In this document: one piece after another, positions 13,907 to 24,900 of the stretch | Layout: each line of letters starts with the position of its first letter | How positions within the stretch are numbered: the first letter of the stretch is position 1 | Origin: Mugil cephalus | Lineage: Eukaryota; Chordata; Actinopteri; Mugiliformes; Mugilidae | Direction of reading: 5' to 3' | Assembly: GCF_022458985.1 (NCBI RefSeq) | Contig: NC_061773.1 | Location: forward strand, 1,060,001-1,124,000 | Length of the DNA stretch: 64,000 nucleotides | Made by a program: the position numbers and the translations under genes | Notes under the pieces: generated by a model | What the model saw: only the letters and a program-made list of their open reading frames with translations | Told to the model about the DNA's origin: nothing | Database searches by the model: none

Positions 13907-16716
13907 CTGTCACACACCATGCATGTTAAATGACACGACTCCAGTCCAAGTTTTGAGGTCAAATCAAATGTGAGTCGAGGATAAACTCCTGTGTGTCATA
14001 TCAACTCGGTGCACAGAAACTAATAGAAGAGATAAAACATTAAACTGATGAAGCCCCACATTAGGCTGAACTTTACAATGACTCCTTGCACAGAATAAAA
14101 AACAAAAAAAACAATCCCCCATAAGATAAATGGACGCAGTGTATAAGGCAGACTTGAAAAGAAAAATCCACCCTTTAAACCCTCATCAGAGCTGTGAAGG
14201 ATTTTTCAAATGCCTCGTGGTTCCATTTGTGGTCACCATTGTGCTGCGGCGGTAATGGATGTAGCATGGATGTAGGATGAGCATTCATTAAATACAGCAC
14301 CATGCTCTGGAGGGTATCACTGTGTTTGGCATTGCATCGTAAAAATGTTCTGGCTCCTAAAACGTGGTCAGGAAATAAAACAAGCAATCAGCATTTCACA
14401 AAGTTCATTCTTTATTTATTTAAATGTCTGTGTATTTATGTGTGCCTTTAAGCTAGGGGATCTCTGCAAAATTTCGCTATGTTCTCATAATGACAATAAA
14501 GACTCTTGATTCCTGTGTTTGCAAATGGAGGTAACTCTCACATAAGTCATTGGATACTTTTCTCTTACAAATGTAGTACTCATTATTGTTAAAACCAAAT
14601 TAAAATTACTTAGAAAATCCTCAAATACCATCACCACCTGGAATGTACACAGCACCTACCTCAGAAAAGGAGAAACCAAGACACTGAGGCATGTTAGTGT
14701 CACTAAAGTCACTAAAACACAAGTCGTTGAGCATTTAGCAGAATGAAGCTAACTCTGTACTGTGTAACATTTTATTTTAGCATTTTAATGGTTGATGCAA
14801 TAACAGAATTTAACACCAAGAAGTGGTTTTCTCCTCCTTTCAATTGTCAGTCCTTCACTTCCGTTTTTCCTTGCATTGTCTCATCTTTGCATCACAGGAC
14901 ACAAATAATCTGCTTTTCAGAAACTTGCCAGCACAACAATGAGCTCTTCTTCCCCCAGCTGTGGCCGACTATTCCTGACTGTCTCTGTGTGCATGTGTAG
15001 TGGGTGTTTTTTTCTCTGATTCTGTGAACTGAGGAAGCCTGTTCTTGTCTTGCTGAATCCAGAGTACAGAGCTGCACCACATCGAGCTGAGATCTTAGAT
15101 AACCACCCAGCAAATTAACTTCTTTTACTGCCTGCATTTTTAAAATGAACTTCTTAGGAGATATACCTCGCAGCCTTTATCGAGTCATTGAACGATCAAC
15201 CTCTCTAGGCACCTGCATCTCCAGAAACCATGCAGACAGTCACAGAAATGAGTAAGAGTCTTCCCCATCTGAAAACAAGAGGAACATTTATTGAGTGTTA
15301 GTTGCAAAACATGTAAAATGGAGATTGCAGATTAGGTTCCAGAGTATGCATGATAAATACACATTGCATCATCAGGCACCATGATAAAAAAAAACACTGT
15401 CGAATGTCCATATGGTGTTTCAGCTGCTTGCTTAGTTTTACAGCTCCCACGGGAAATCCTGTAAGGTTTTGGGAGTGGTGGGTTACCAATTTAGCTTTAT
15501 TGTGGCAAACTGTAAAAATAAATAAATAAATGGAAATCAATAAAAGGAAAGGTTGCATAGGCTGAGTACTAAGCAGCCCATCAGCTGTTTTGTACCTTTG
15601 CACTTAAGGATCTCTTAAGGAAATGACATCTCTGACTGCTCCTTTTAAACTAATGTATAGTAATACTTGGGGTGTACAGTAGATTTCCCAAAGACATTTG
15701 TGTGTTTGCAAAAAGAGTAATGTCGATTTCTGACTGTAATCTAGTGACATGTGACCCTTTAAAGTAAGCTACCACTAACACAATTAAACCTGTTTTTTAT
15801 TTAACAATCAGTCCTTGACTCAGCTCAGCATCCTTCCTTGAAATAAAATCACAGCAAACTAATAATCTCTAATTAGCTGCAAAAAAATAAATAAAAAATA
15901 CAGACAGCATTTATTAGTTGGGCTGAAATAAACAAAGTTAAATCATACTGTATTTTAGCAATGATAAAACTGTTTAATAATTAATTTTGTTTGGAATAAG
16001 TGTGATCTGTGGCCTGCTAATTAAAGCCCTAAGTCCCTGCATGCTAATGGCTGGCCTACCCTTGCACGTTGATTTGAATTTTCCATTTTGAATCATAATT
16101 GGTAGCGACAGTGAAACAATAACCTGAGCGCTTTCAGATGATATACCAACCGTGTGCTGTATAGCTGTTTCTAATTAACCTAAAAAGCAGCCTCTGTTGA
16201 GGGGACATGCTACAGATATACACTCGGAGCGTCCCTCATACAGAGAATTAGTACCTCAAGCAGGGTTGCTTCAGATGCTCCATCTACACCTCCTCCTCTA
16301 CAAACAATCATTACATACAACATAAGAAATGCGGGAATAGTGCTGTGATTTGTCCTGCAATCCGGATAAAGGATCAGGAATGCCTTGCCTACTACAGGCC
16401 TATTAGCCTACCCTATCTGGAGAAAAGAGACTGGAGGAAAAAAACATGCATTCAAAAGATTGACTGTCTTTCGATTACATGCCTGGAGCGCTGACAACCA
16501 TCTTCTCCTATTTTGTATTTCAGCATTTTATAGAGAATTATGGCTTCAGAAAATGAAATGGACATACTAACCTTTCTTTTCACCTCGTGTATTGACCGTT
16601 AAAGAAACTGTTTAATGTTAAATGTTCACCGGAGCTGGAAATTAAAACGCGAACAGAGGCATGGGCCTTTTTTCTTTTAATTGGTGTTACAAAAAAATAA
16701 TCATACGAAAGCTCAC
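13907..16716 (-). other. b4galnt1 intron 1, nothing else recognised
   Basis: The intron is AT-rich with only scattered short ORFs. None joins to acceptable splice sites or resembles a known protein. Confidence 0.5.
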
Positions 16717-16960
16717 CTCGGTTAAAGCGCTGACTGTAGGCTGGTAGGTTCTCCTCCCTCCTGCACAGAGCTCGCCCCTCTTATTAATGAATGTATTCCT
16801 GGGCGGTCTTGCAAATGCGATTAGATGAAAAACGGAGCAGGGACGAAGATGCGACCGAAACACTGCAGCCTGTGGACGGATGCTCCCCCTGCAGCAACAG
16901 CGGTTGCAGCGCAGAGAAGAGAGCACCGCACCCTCCACTCCAAGACTCAGCGGTCAGAGG
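16717..16960 (-). other. b4galnt1: b4galnt1 noncoding first exon and promoter area (5' end approximate)
   Basis: A good minus-strand donor (CGAG then GTGAGC) ends an exon at 16717. The matching acceptor (GTGTGACAG, then GTTCTTAGG before the ATG) is at 13907. The region is richer in G+C and CpG than its surroundings, as expected for a 5' UTR and promoter. The 5' boundary is a guess because no TATA box was identified. Intron 1 would be about 2.8 kb. Confidence 0.6.
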
Positions 16961-17115
16961 AGCAGCATCACGGAGCCCCCTTCAGCCCACTTCATTTAAT
17001 CACACCATATGTTCATAATTACTTATATTTCGCTCGAATTTCCAGAGCCAATTCATGTTGTGTACATGTGCGTGGGCGTATGTGCACATATGTGTGTTTA
17101 ACGTATGGGAATGTG

Positions 17116-17191
17116 TTTTAAAGAGGGATGCCGACATCCACATTGTCTATTTGTTTTAAAGAGGGATGTCGACATCCACATTGTCTATTTA
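17116..17191 (+). repeat. 38-bp tandem duplication
   Basis: Two adjacent 38-bp units start TTTTAAAGAGGGATG and differ at two positions. The second contains the 14-bp perfect palindrome GGATGTCGACATCC. Confidence 0.95.
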
Positions 17192-17639
17192 TTGGTAGTT
17201 AACAACAGAGTTTGAGCGCAACCTAACGATGTGAGCGTGTTTGTCACCAACTTCATGAGTTTGTGTGGTTACACAAGTTCACAGTAACCCCAGAAAACGG
17301 TTCCGTGGGATTTCGAAGTAGGAAAATGTTCCGCATGATCATAATTTGGTTACTACTCCTGACCAGGCGGCAACCTCCAGCTGTGAGCAATGAATCACAT
17401 GCGGAAGTGCAAGAAATTGCAGTTCATCGAGTGGCCGCTTGAGGCTGGTTGCAAAAGGGAGCAAATCCTGATAGACCCCCATGTTTAAAAACACAAATTT
17501 ACAGCACTATTAAACATGTTTACAGCATGGTTCAAAAACGGATTTGGTCTCAGTGGTTTATTTCACTATTCATGATAACGGTACGGGTGGTGCATTGTTT
17601 TCTAGCCATTGACTGAATATACTATGAACAAACCAATCG

Positions 17640-17647
17640 TGACGTCA
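17640..17647 (+). promoter_or_regulatory. perfect CRE palindrome in repeat block B
   Basis: TGACGTCA flanked by CCAAT (17634-17638) on one side and ATTGG on the other. The inverted partner is at 18323-18330. It is carried by the repeat element between two divergent promoters. Binding is inferred only. Confidence 0.4.
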
Positions 17648-18322
17648 CCCATTGGATTCTGAACCTCAAAAGTGAAGCCCGAAGTGGGCGGAGGCCGCCG
17701 TCGCCATGCTGAATAAGCTTTACTCCACCCACACGCGGGTATTCGTGTCGGACGTTGAGACCCACCACCCAAACCCTCCGCTACCAGTTAGCTCAGGCTA
17801 CAGAGCGGGAACGCCCTTAATTATGCAGACTTAAACCTTAATAAAAATTAAACGAACGAGTTAGAAAAAAATCACCCCAGTACAGTTGTCATAAATAGTG
17901 AAATAAACCACTGAGACCAAAACAGTTTTTTTGAACCAGGCTGTTTTGGGCTTTTAAACATGGGGGTGTGTGCGGATTTGCTCCCTTTTGCACCCAGCCT
18001 CAAACGGCCACTCGATGAACTGCAATTTTTTGCACTTCCGCATGGGCTTCATCGCTCAGCCCCCGAGGTTTATTTATTTATTGGTTTATTTATTTTTTTA
18101 TTAAGGTTTAAAATTCTGCATAATTAAGGGCGTTCTCGCTTCGAGTGACCGGCGGTGGCCTGAGCTAACTGGTAGCGGAGGGTTGGGGGGTGGGTCTCAA
18201 CGTCCGACACGACCCCCTACGTCCATATTTGGAGTATCCGCGTGTGGGTGGAGTAAACCAACATGGCGATGACGGGCTCCGCCCACTTCGGGCTTCATTT
18301 TCGAGGTTCAGGATCCAATTGG

Positions 18323-18330
18323 TGACGTCA
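18323..18330 (+). promoter_or_regulatory. perfect CRE palindrome in inverted block B, about 330 bp upstream of os9
   Basis: TGACGTCA sits between CCAATTGG and CGATTGG, so a CRE is bracketed by CCAAT boxes in both orientations. It is repeat-derived. Confidence 0.4.
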
Positions 18331-18554
18331 CGATTGGTTTGTCCATAGTATATATCGTTTATGCTCCTAACTTGTGACGCACCTTATTTATGGGTTTCTG
18401 CCCCAAGGAGTGAGTTTATTTTATGGAGGGACAAACGCTGACACTGAACATGTGCGTTATTTATTACACAGACGCCGCCCAGTCTCTCTATGCGGGTGCG
18501 TCAAATCAACACAACCCAGAACGTGAACGCTCATTGAGAGACGCAGGAACGTAG

Positions 18555-18603
18555 CCAATGAGCGAACAGCACGTCTGACATTGACCAATCGACTGCCACC
18601 ATG
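18555..18603 (+). promoter_or_regulatory. os9: two tandem ER-stress-element-like sites in the os9 promoter
   Basis: The ERSE consensus bound by NF-Y plus ATF6 is CCAAT-N9-CCACG. At 18555-18573 the sequence is CCAAT-N9-GCACG, and at 18585-18603 it is CCAAT-N9-CCATG. Each has a single mismatch, and the two CCAAT boxes are exactly 30 bp apart. OS9 is a known target of the unfolded protein response, so the position just upstream of its start fits. Function is inferred. Confidence 0.5.
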
Positions 18604-18648
18604 GCAGACGTCCCGTGTTTTGTTGCTGTCGGACGAATGGGGCTATGA
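18601..18648 (+). other. possible os9 upstream ORF with strong Kozak context
   Basis: An ATG preceded by GCCACC and followed by G opens a 15-codon reading frame. It ends in TGA at 18646-18648, overlapping an ATG (18645) that is in frame with OS-9. It matters only if transcription starts upstream of 18600. The CCAAT boxes 15-45 bp upstream suggest the main start may lie downstream of it. Confidence 0.3.
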
Positions 18649-18659
18649 GGAGAGAGTCG

Positions 18660-18932
18660 ATGATGGCTGCTTCCTTGGTGCGGTGTTTAAAGAGGTTGTA
18701 CGTTTTGTTTTTAACGTGTCCCCTCTGCGTCCCAGCGTTCTTGAATTTAGAAGAGCTCAATGAGATGAAGTATGGCATTCAAATTCTCCCTGATCCCGTC
18801 ATCATGGGGCAGGTGAGTGAGGGTCTTAGCAGAGGCTACCGGGTAGCCTTGTTAGCTCGAATGCAGGCTACCGTTAAATGTTTTCATTACTGTCAAGTAA
18901 AGGTAACTTTTCTGTCAGCTAGATTCAAAGCT

Positions 18933-18996
<64 letters not shown>

Positions 18997-21900
18997 TATA
19001 TATAGATTGAATTCACGTTAATGTTCTAGTTGTTTCTAAGACATATACGCAGCATGTTTTGACAGCTGTCGACACAGCTTCATGTTCCACATTTATGAAA
19101 CTTTGATTTAAACTGTAAACAGCCGATCATAAGTGCATGAGCGAACCAAGAAGTCAACTATCCACACTCATTTGGTGCTAACATATGGCACAGTCCCGTT
19201 TTCAGTGTACTTTTCATAATAGTCTTCTTCTCGTAGACCAAAACAGAGGAGGTGATGATGGTATCTAGTAAATACAAGCAGCTCTATGAGTGTCGACTCC
19301 CAGCCCAGGCTGTCCGCTTTCATCAGGACCCTGCCTCTGAGCCCGACTCCCAAGGATACACTGGACCAGATATCCCAGACCTTCTCAGACCAATGCACAA
19401 TGCTCCATGTCTAGTGAAGGTTGGCCCTTGCATCACTCACAGCAGCTTTCATTAAATAAACACATGGACAGCCAATGTCTACTGTTTGCAACCCCAACAT
19501 AAACTCATAAACCAGTAGCAAATAACTTAAATCTGTCTTTTTGTTGATGTGTATGTGACTTAACAATCACTGTGGAGTGATTGAGTAGTTGTAGGTCTGC
19601 ATAAGATGAATTATCTGTGTTGGTTACAGATTCAGAACAAAAGCATTCAAAAGAAAAATAAGATGGCCTGCACAGCCTAAAATTGAAATTGATATCCATT
19701 AAAATAGGAAGCCACTTCATATGAAAGAAAACAAAAGCACATAAATACGTACGTAAATGTTTATGTAAAAGTTTGTTATCTGTTTCGTGCAGACAAAGGA
19801 CTGGTGGACATATGAGTTCTGTCATGGTCAGCACATCAGACAGTACCACCTTGAAGGTGAGGGCTGATCTATGCTTTTATTTTCCATTCTATGCATACTA
19901 TTTCTGACAGTTTTTTCTCTCCTCAGATACGGAAATCAAAGGGGACGTTCTCTTCCTCGGCTATTATGAGTCTGAATTTGATTGGAGCAATGAAACGGCA
20001 AAGGTGAATTTCCCTCCATGATGCGGTTGCAGTTTTTAAATCTCACACTTCTAGTGTACTTTACTCAAATTACTTTACTTACTCTAAGACAAACAGTTGA
20101 AATGGATGATCGTGTAGTATAGGTTGAGCTAAACACGTGTAACTGAATGCATCCCAGTCTAATTCACTATGTGGGACGGAAAAATTTAAATGTTCGCACT
20201 GTTCTCCTAAATGTTTTTCAGTTAGCTATTCTCATAAAACTAAACTGGCATTACTGGAAACTTTTTCCACACTTTTATTTGCTGAGCTGCAGTTAATGAT
20301 TTATATTTGCACAGCTATCTGTCGTCTTGGATGCCACAAATAGGCCTCACTAAACAAATCTAGTTCAATACTACAGTTGGACACTGAGTTCCACCTGTAT
20401 GATGATTGTGGAGCCTGCATTCACCGATCTTGTTGGATTGTACTGGTTAATATTGACAGATTTGTATATGTCTGGTGATTGATTAGCTCACATACATGAT
20501 CAAGCAGTATTGCCCAGGTGTACAGAAGTCAGTTAAAATCTATTATCCGTTTGTTTCGCTCTCTCCCAGGCTTCCAAACAGCACAGACTGAAGCGATACC
20601 ACAGTCAGACCTATGTAAATGGCTCCAAGTGTGACCTAAATGGAAATCCCAGAGAGACTGAAGTTCGGGTGAGGCATTTGAATTATGGAGAGCATTTTTG
20701 GGAATTTACCTGTAACACTGCATGTGGAAATTTGGGCACACCTTACAAAGACATAAAACACAATCAAGCATAAACACAACCCCTACAACTCTAAGACATG
20801 CTGGGGACTCAGTAGGTAGAGCGGGTTGTCCATGAACCGAAGGGTTAGCGGTTCGATCCCCCGAGTCCATATACCCAAGTGTCCTTGAGCAAGACACTGT
20901 TAGGGTGTGAATGTGTGTGTTCTTGTGTTAGCGAATGGGTTGATGTGTCTCTGACTGTAAAAGCGCTTTGAGTACCTTTGAGTAGGTAGAAAAGCGCTGT
21001 ATAAGAGTCATACCATAGCCTTTCTTTATAAAATAAGTGTATAAGTTAAAGTTGGGTGACACAGTGGTGTCCTGGTTATTACTGTTGTCTCACAGCAAGA
21101 AGGTTCTAGGCTTTTGTGTGTAGAGTTTGCATGTTTTCCCTGTGTCTACATGTGTTTTCTCCAGGTACTCTGGTTTCCTCCCACCGCCAAAGACATGCTA
21201 GTTAGGTTAAGTGGTGATTCTAAATTGACCCTAGGTGCGAGTGTGAGTGCAAATGGTTGTTTGTCTCTGTGATAGGCTGGCGAACTATCCAGGGTGTACT
21301 CTGCCTCTCACCCGCTGACAGCTGGGATAGGCTCCAGCAACCCCAGTGAGGATAAGCGATAGTAGAAGATGAGTGGAGACTTGTAACACAAGTCTCTATC
21401 TATCTATTTGTCTCTATCTGTCTGTGTGTCGATCTAGATTGTCATGTGAATTGTCAGCTGATTACAGAACTTATGGTAACAAACTAAGCATCTGCATGTG
21501 GATCTGAATATGGCGTTAGGGTCTAGCAGTGTATGTGAGCGGGATATCTGTGGGGTCTTGAAAAGTACTAAAAGTTGATCATTCAATTTTGGGAAAATCA
21601 GGACTCTTAGAAAGTATGTAAAACATTGAAAAAGTGTGTGAATTTATTTGTTTACTAAAAACAAAGATGAACCGGTAACATAAAAACTGGACTACTATGG
21701 ATGCGTTCGTAAATTGTCTCTGAGAGCAGCAGGACGTACAGAGACGGAAATTCAGAGGCACAAACAACGTTTCGAAAGACCCGAGTGCACCCTGGCACTC
21801 TCAGTGCATATTACGAACACAACCTATGTCATGGCGCTAGCCACAAGGCCACTGTTACCACCCTGAGCCGCAGCTATCCATAGCTAGCTTCTGTGCCAGT

Positions 21901-24900
21901 AGCATTGTGCCACCACAACCTTGTGTTAACGTTACACAGCTAAGAACTTGGCTAAGACTAACACTAAGACTGTCTCCTCATCTTTACTGACATCAGGGTG
22001 GCTCTAGTTGGCACAGCTGCTGGTAAACTAGTTTAGAGTTTATGCAAGTGTTATACAAGTGTTTACACTAAACATGTGTTCAAACGTTGCCCTCAGTTTA
22101 TTCTCCCAGCCTGTTTGAATTCTGTTTATGATAGTGGTCTATAGTCTTTATCGTAAACTAAAACTGTGTCACTGATGTAAATAGTTAAAATTCAAAGTGG
22201 CGGTGAGGTATTAAAAAATATGTAGATGCCTTAAAAAGGTGTTGAAATTAACTTCAAGATTCCTGTGTGGTCCATGTATGTTTTGGTCATTGGATTTTCC
22301 GTTGAGAAAAGGATATTAAAAACGATATTTGATTTTCATTTTAAAATAAAAAAAATAAAAAATTTAAATTCAAAGCATTTTTAGTGTCAAGAGGGATGAC
22401 CAAACCTTTAAAAAATCGGTTGATTTTCATTTTCTGTTTCTAAAAACAAAAAATAAAATCGTTAGAAGACAGAAACAAAAAAACGCCTGTTTTTTTTCAT
22501 TTTGTGCGACTAGACGTTGCCGTTTTCTCAGTAAGAGTACGTATAGACGGGTTTCTGTGCAACGTCATCGCACATATGCGCGCGCAGCCAGGGGACAGAA
22601 AGCGGGACATTTCTTATTTGTTTATCAGCGGAGAAAGAAAATGACAAGGATTTGTTGTGCTGTAAACTGCACAAATCCGCAAAAATTGGATGGAAACGGT
22701 TTAATATCCGAGGGGATCTCATCCTTTTGCAAAGACAAGAAGATGATTGTGGCTCCAGGCCACAGGATGGATGTGAAGAAACCAGCGTCTGGACAAATGT
22801 TTTTGAGTGCCTGAAGATCTTCCGTGTAATTGCTGAGTGAAGGACGAAATGTATAGATGTAAGGATTATCATGGATAATGTTCCCTAGATCCCTGTGCAC
22901 ATACACCCAGGTATCATAAGGTTTTGCCTTTACTCCCCGTCTCTGGCTGGGTAGGACACCTGCACTCAAAGCGCAAAACCCTGAACTTGTGTCATAACAT
23001 TTTAAGTTTTGCACATGACTGCAAAGTACATAATTATATAAATTCATGGACATTTCAGCAAGTGTTTTTCTGGTTTGTGATGCAATGAAAGACAAAGCGA
23101 TTTTTCAATCGACACTTTATTGCAATTTTGTCAGGGAGAACTTACAAACAATACGGCATCTACATCTACATTGATACCAGCGTTTGCCCCCTGGTTGCCC
23201 GTGCACCTAGTATTGTTTGTACACAAGAAACCCGTCTATAGTTATACTTGCTCTTTCTTTGAAAACGGCAACTTCTGGTCACACAAAATGAAAAGACAGG
23301 CGTTTTTTATGTTTCTGTCTTCTAACGATTTTATTTTTTGTTTTTAGAAACAGAAAATGAAAATCAACCAATTTTTAAATGTTTGGTCATCCCTCTTGAC
23401 ACTGGTAACGAAAATTACTTTGAATTTGAATTTTTGAATTTTAAAATGAAAATCAAGTAACCACTCATTTTTAATTTTTTAATATCCTCTTCTGAACTGA
23501 AAATCCAATGACCAAAACATGCACGGACCTTGTATGTACTCTGGTGAAAGAATTCTCATCTCCAACAAATGCTGGAAAATGCTGTTTTGATTTGAGGCAG
23601 AAATAGATTCCATAAAACCTAAATGCATTCATAATTCATAATTCAGGATGTCAAAATGAAACGGCAAAATTAAGCTTTTGAAGTGGCCTCCACTTTCCCC
23701 TAACTTGGACACACACGCATAAGCACAGGCTTCAGAGTTAATACAAAGGAAAAACGACTACAAACTGAAGAACAGAAACAACAAGAAACAAAAATCTGTG
23801 TGTTTGATAATGTGCTAGAATACAATGTTTGCAGTATCTCACTGAACTGATCTGAAGGGATGAGTGAGTTTCAAATAAATCAAATATGTTTGTATCAAAC
23901 TTAACCAAGTGCCCAAACTTTTGCACAGATTCTTTTTTCATGTTCACAAAATGAATAATAACGCTGCATTTTCAATGTGCGACCAAACGGATACTATACC
24001 TACCTGTTTGCATGTAGCTTAAAGGTTTTATTCCACTATTTCTTCACTGTTTAGTTTTTGTGTGAAGAAGGCTCGGGTGACTACATTGCCCGAGTTGATG
24101 AGCCTCAGTCGTGTCGGTATGTGCTGACCATTCACACCAGTCGCACCTGCCAGCATCCATTCCTGCGGCCACCGTCCACTGCGAAGCCACAGGGTATCGT
24201 GTGCCAGCCAGCGTTAAGTGCCCAACAGTACATGGATTACGTCAAGGCTCAAGTCTGTGAGTGGAAAAAAATAAAGAAAGAAAGTTACAGTATAAAGGAG
24301 TTTTTTGTAGATGTTAGATGTGCATTTGAAATCAGGTGTCTGGTGTACATAAAATACATTCAGTTTGACTCCATTGTTTAATTTTACAACTATAAAAAAT
24401 GTATAACATCTTTCTTTTGCTCTCTCATACTTCCTCTTCCAATCTTCCTCTGCCTGTTCACAGCGGACACTAAGCGTAAAGTAGAGCAGATCTCTGAGGA
24501 GCTGAGGAGCCTTGATGAGATGTTAGCTGGTAATGAAGAGGCAGATGGAGCAGTGGAAGTGACAGCTGAGACTTCACCTGCACCCAGCAATGAACAAGAC
24601 CAAAAAGAAGGTGCATTTTCAGTAAATTATCCATAACAAACCTTTAAATATACTATTTTTGGTCTTCACATTTATTACTGTAATATCCTAAAAAGGTATA
24701 ATATTCTTGATCTTGATAGCTACCAAATCTTTATTGATACCTGTCTCATCTTTAAAGTTTTAAATGCTCTTGCCCCCCCCACCTCTGAATGAATTCATCC
24801 AGAGAAAAAACATTGAAGGACGAAGAACAAGAGCTCTAACTAGAGATGACTGTAATGTACCGAGGTGTAAAACAAAATTTTCCCGAACACTTTTATCTGC

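Larger units (their letters stand above)
17372..18353. mobile_element. repeat element carrying an inverted copy of itself
   Basis: Four blocks occur in order A (17372-17594), B (17612-17850), A inverted (17865-18074) and B inverted (18092-18353). A is marked by GAACTGCAATTTTTTGCACT/AGTGCAAGAAATTGCAGTTC, and B by CCTCCGCTACCAGTTAGCTC and its complement. The order A-B-A'-B' is what results when an A-B' unit receives an inverted copy of itself in its middle. The element fills most of the gap between the b4galnt1 and os9 first exons. A third partial copy lies at 34396-34480. Confidence 0.8.

Noticed and set aside
14175-14387. Possible extra b4galnt1 exon (70-codon ORF)
   Set aside because: No matching splice phase or family similarity; the signal-anchor exon already begins the protein.
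18581-18763. 60-codon ORF across the os9 start region
   Set aside because: Different frame from the OS-9 signal peptide; no support.
22625-23095. 156-codon ORF as a host gene
   Set aside because: It lies inside the inverted-repeat element, so it is treated as transposon remains.
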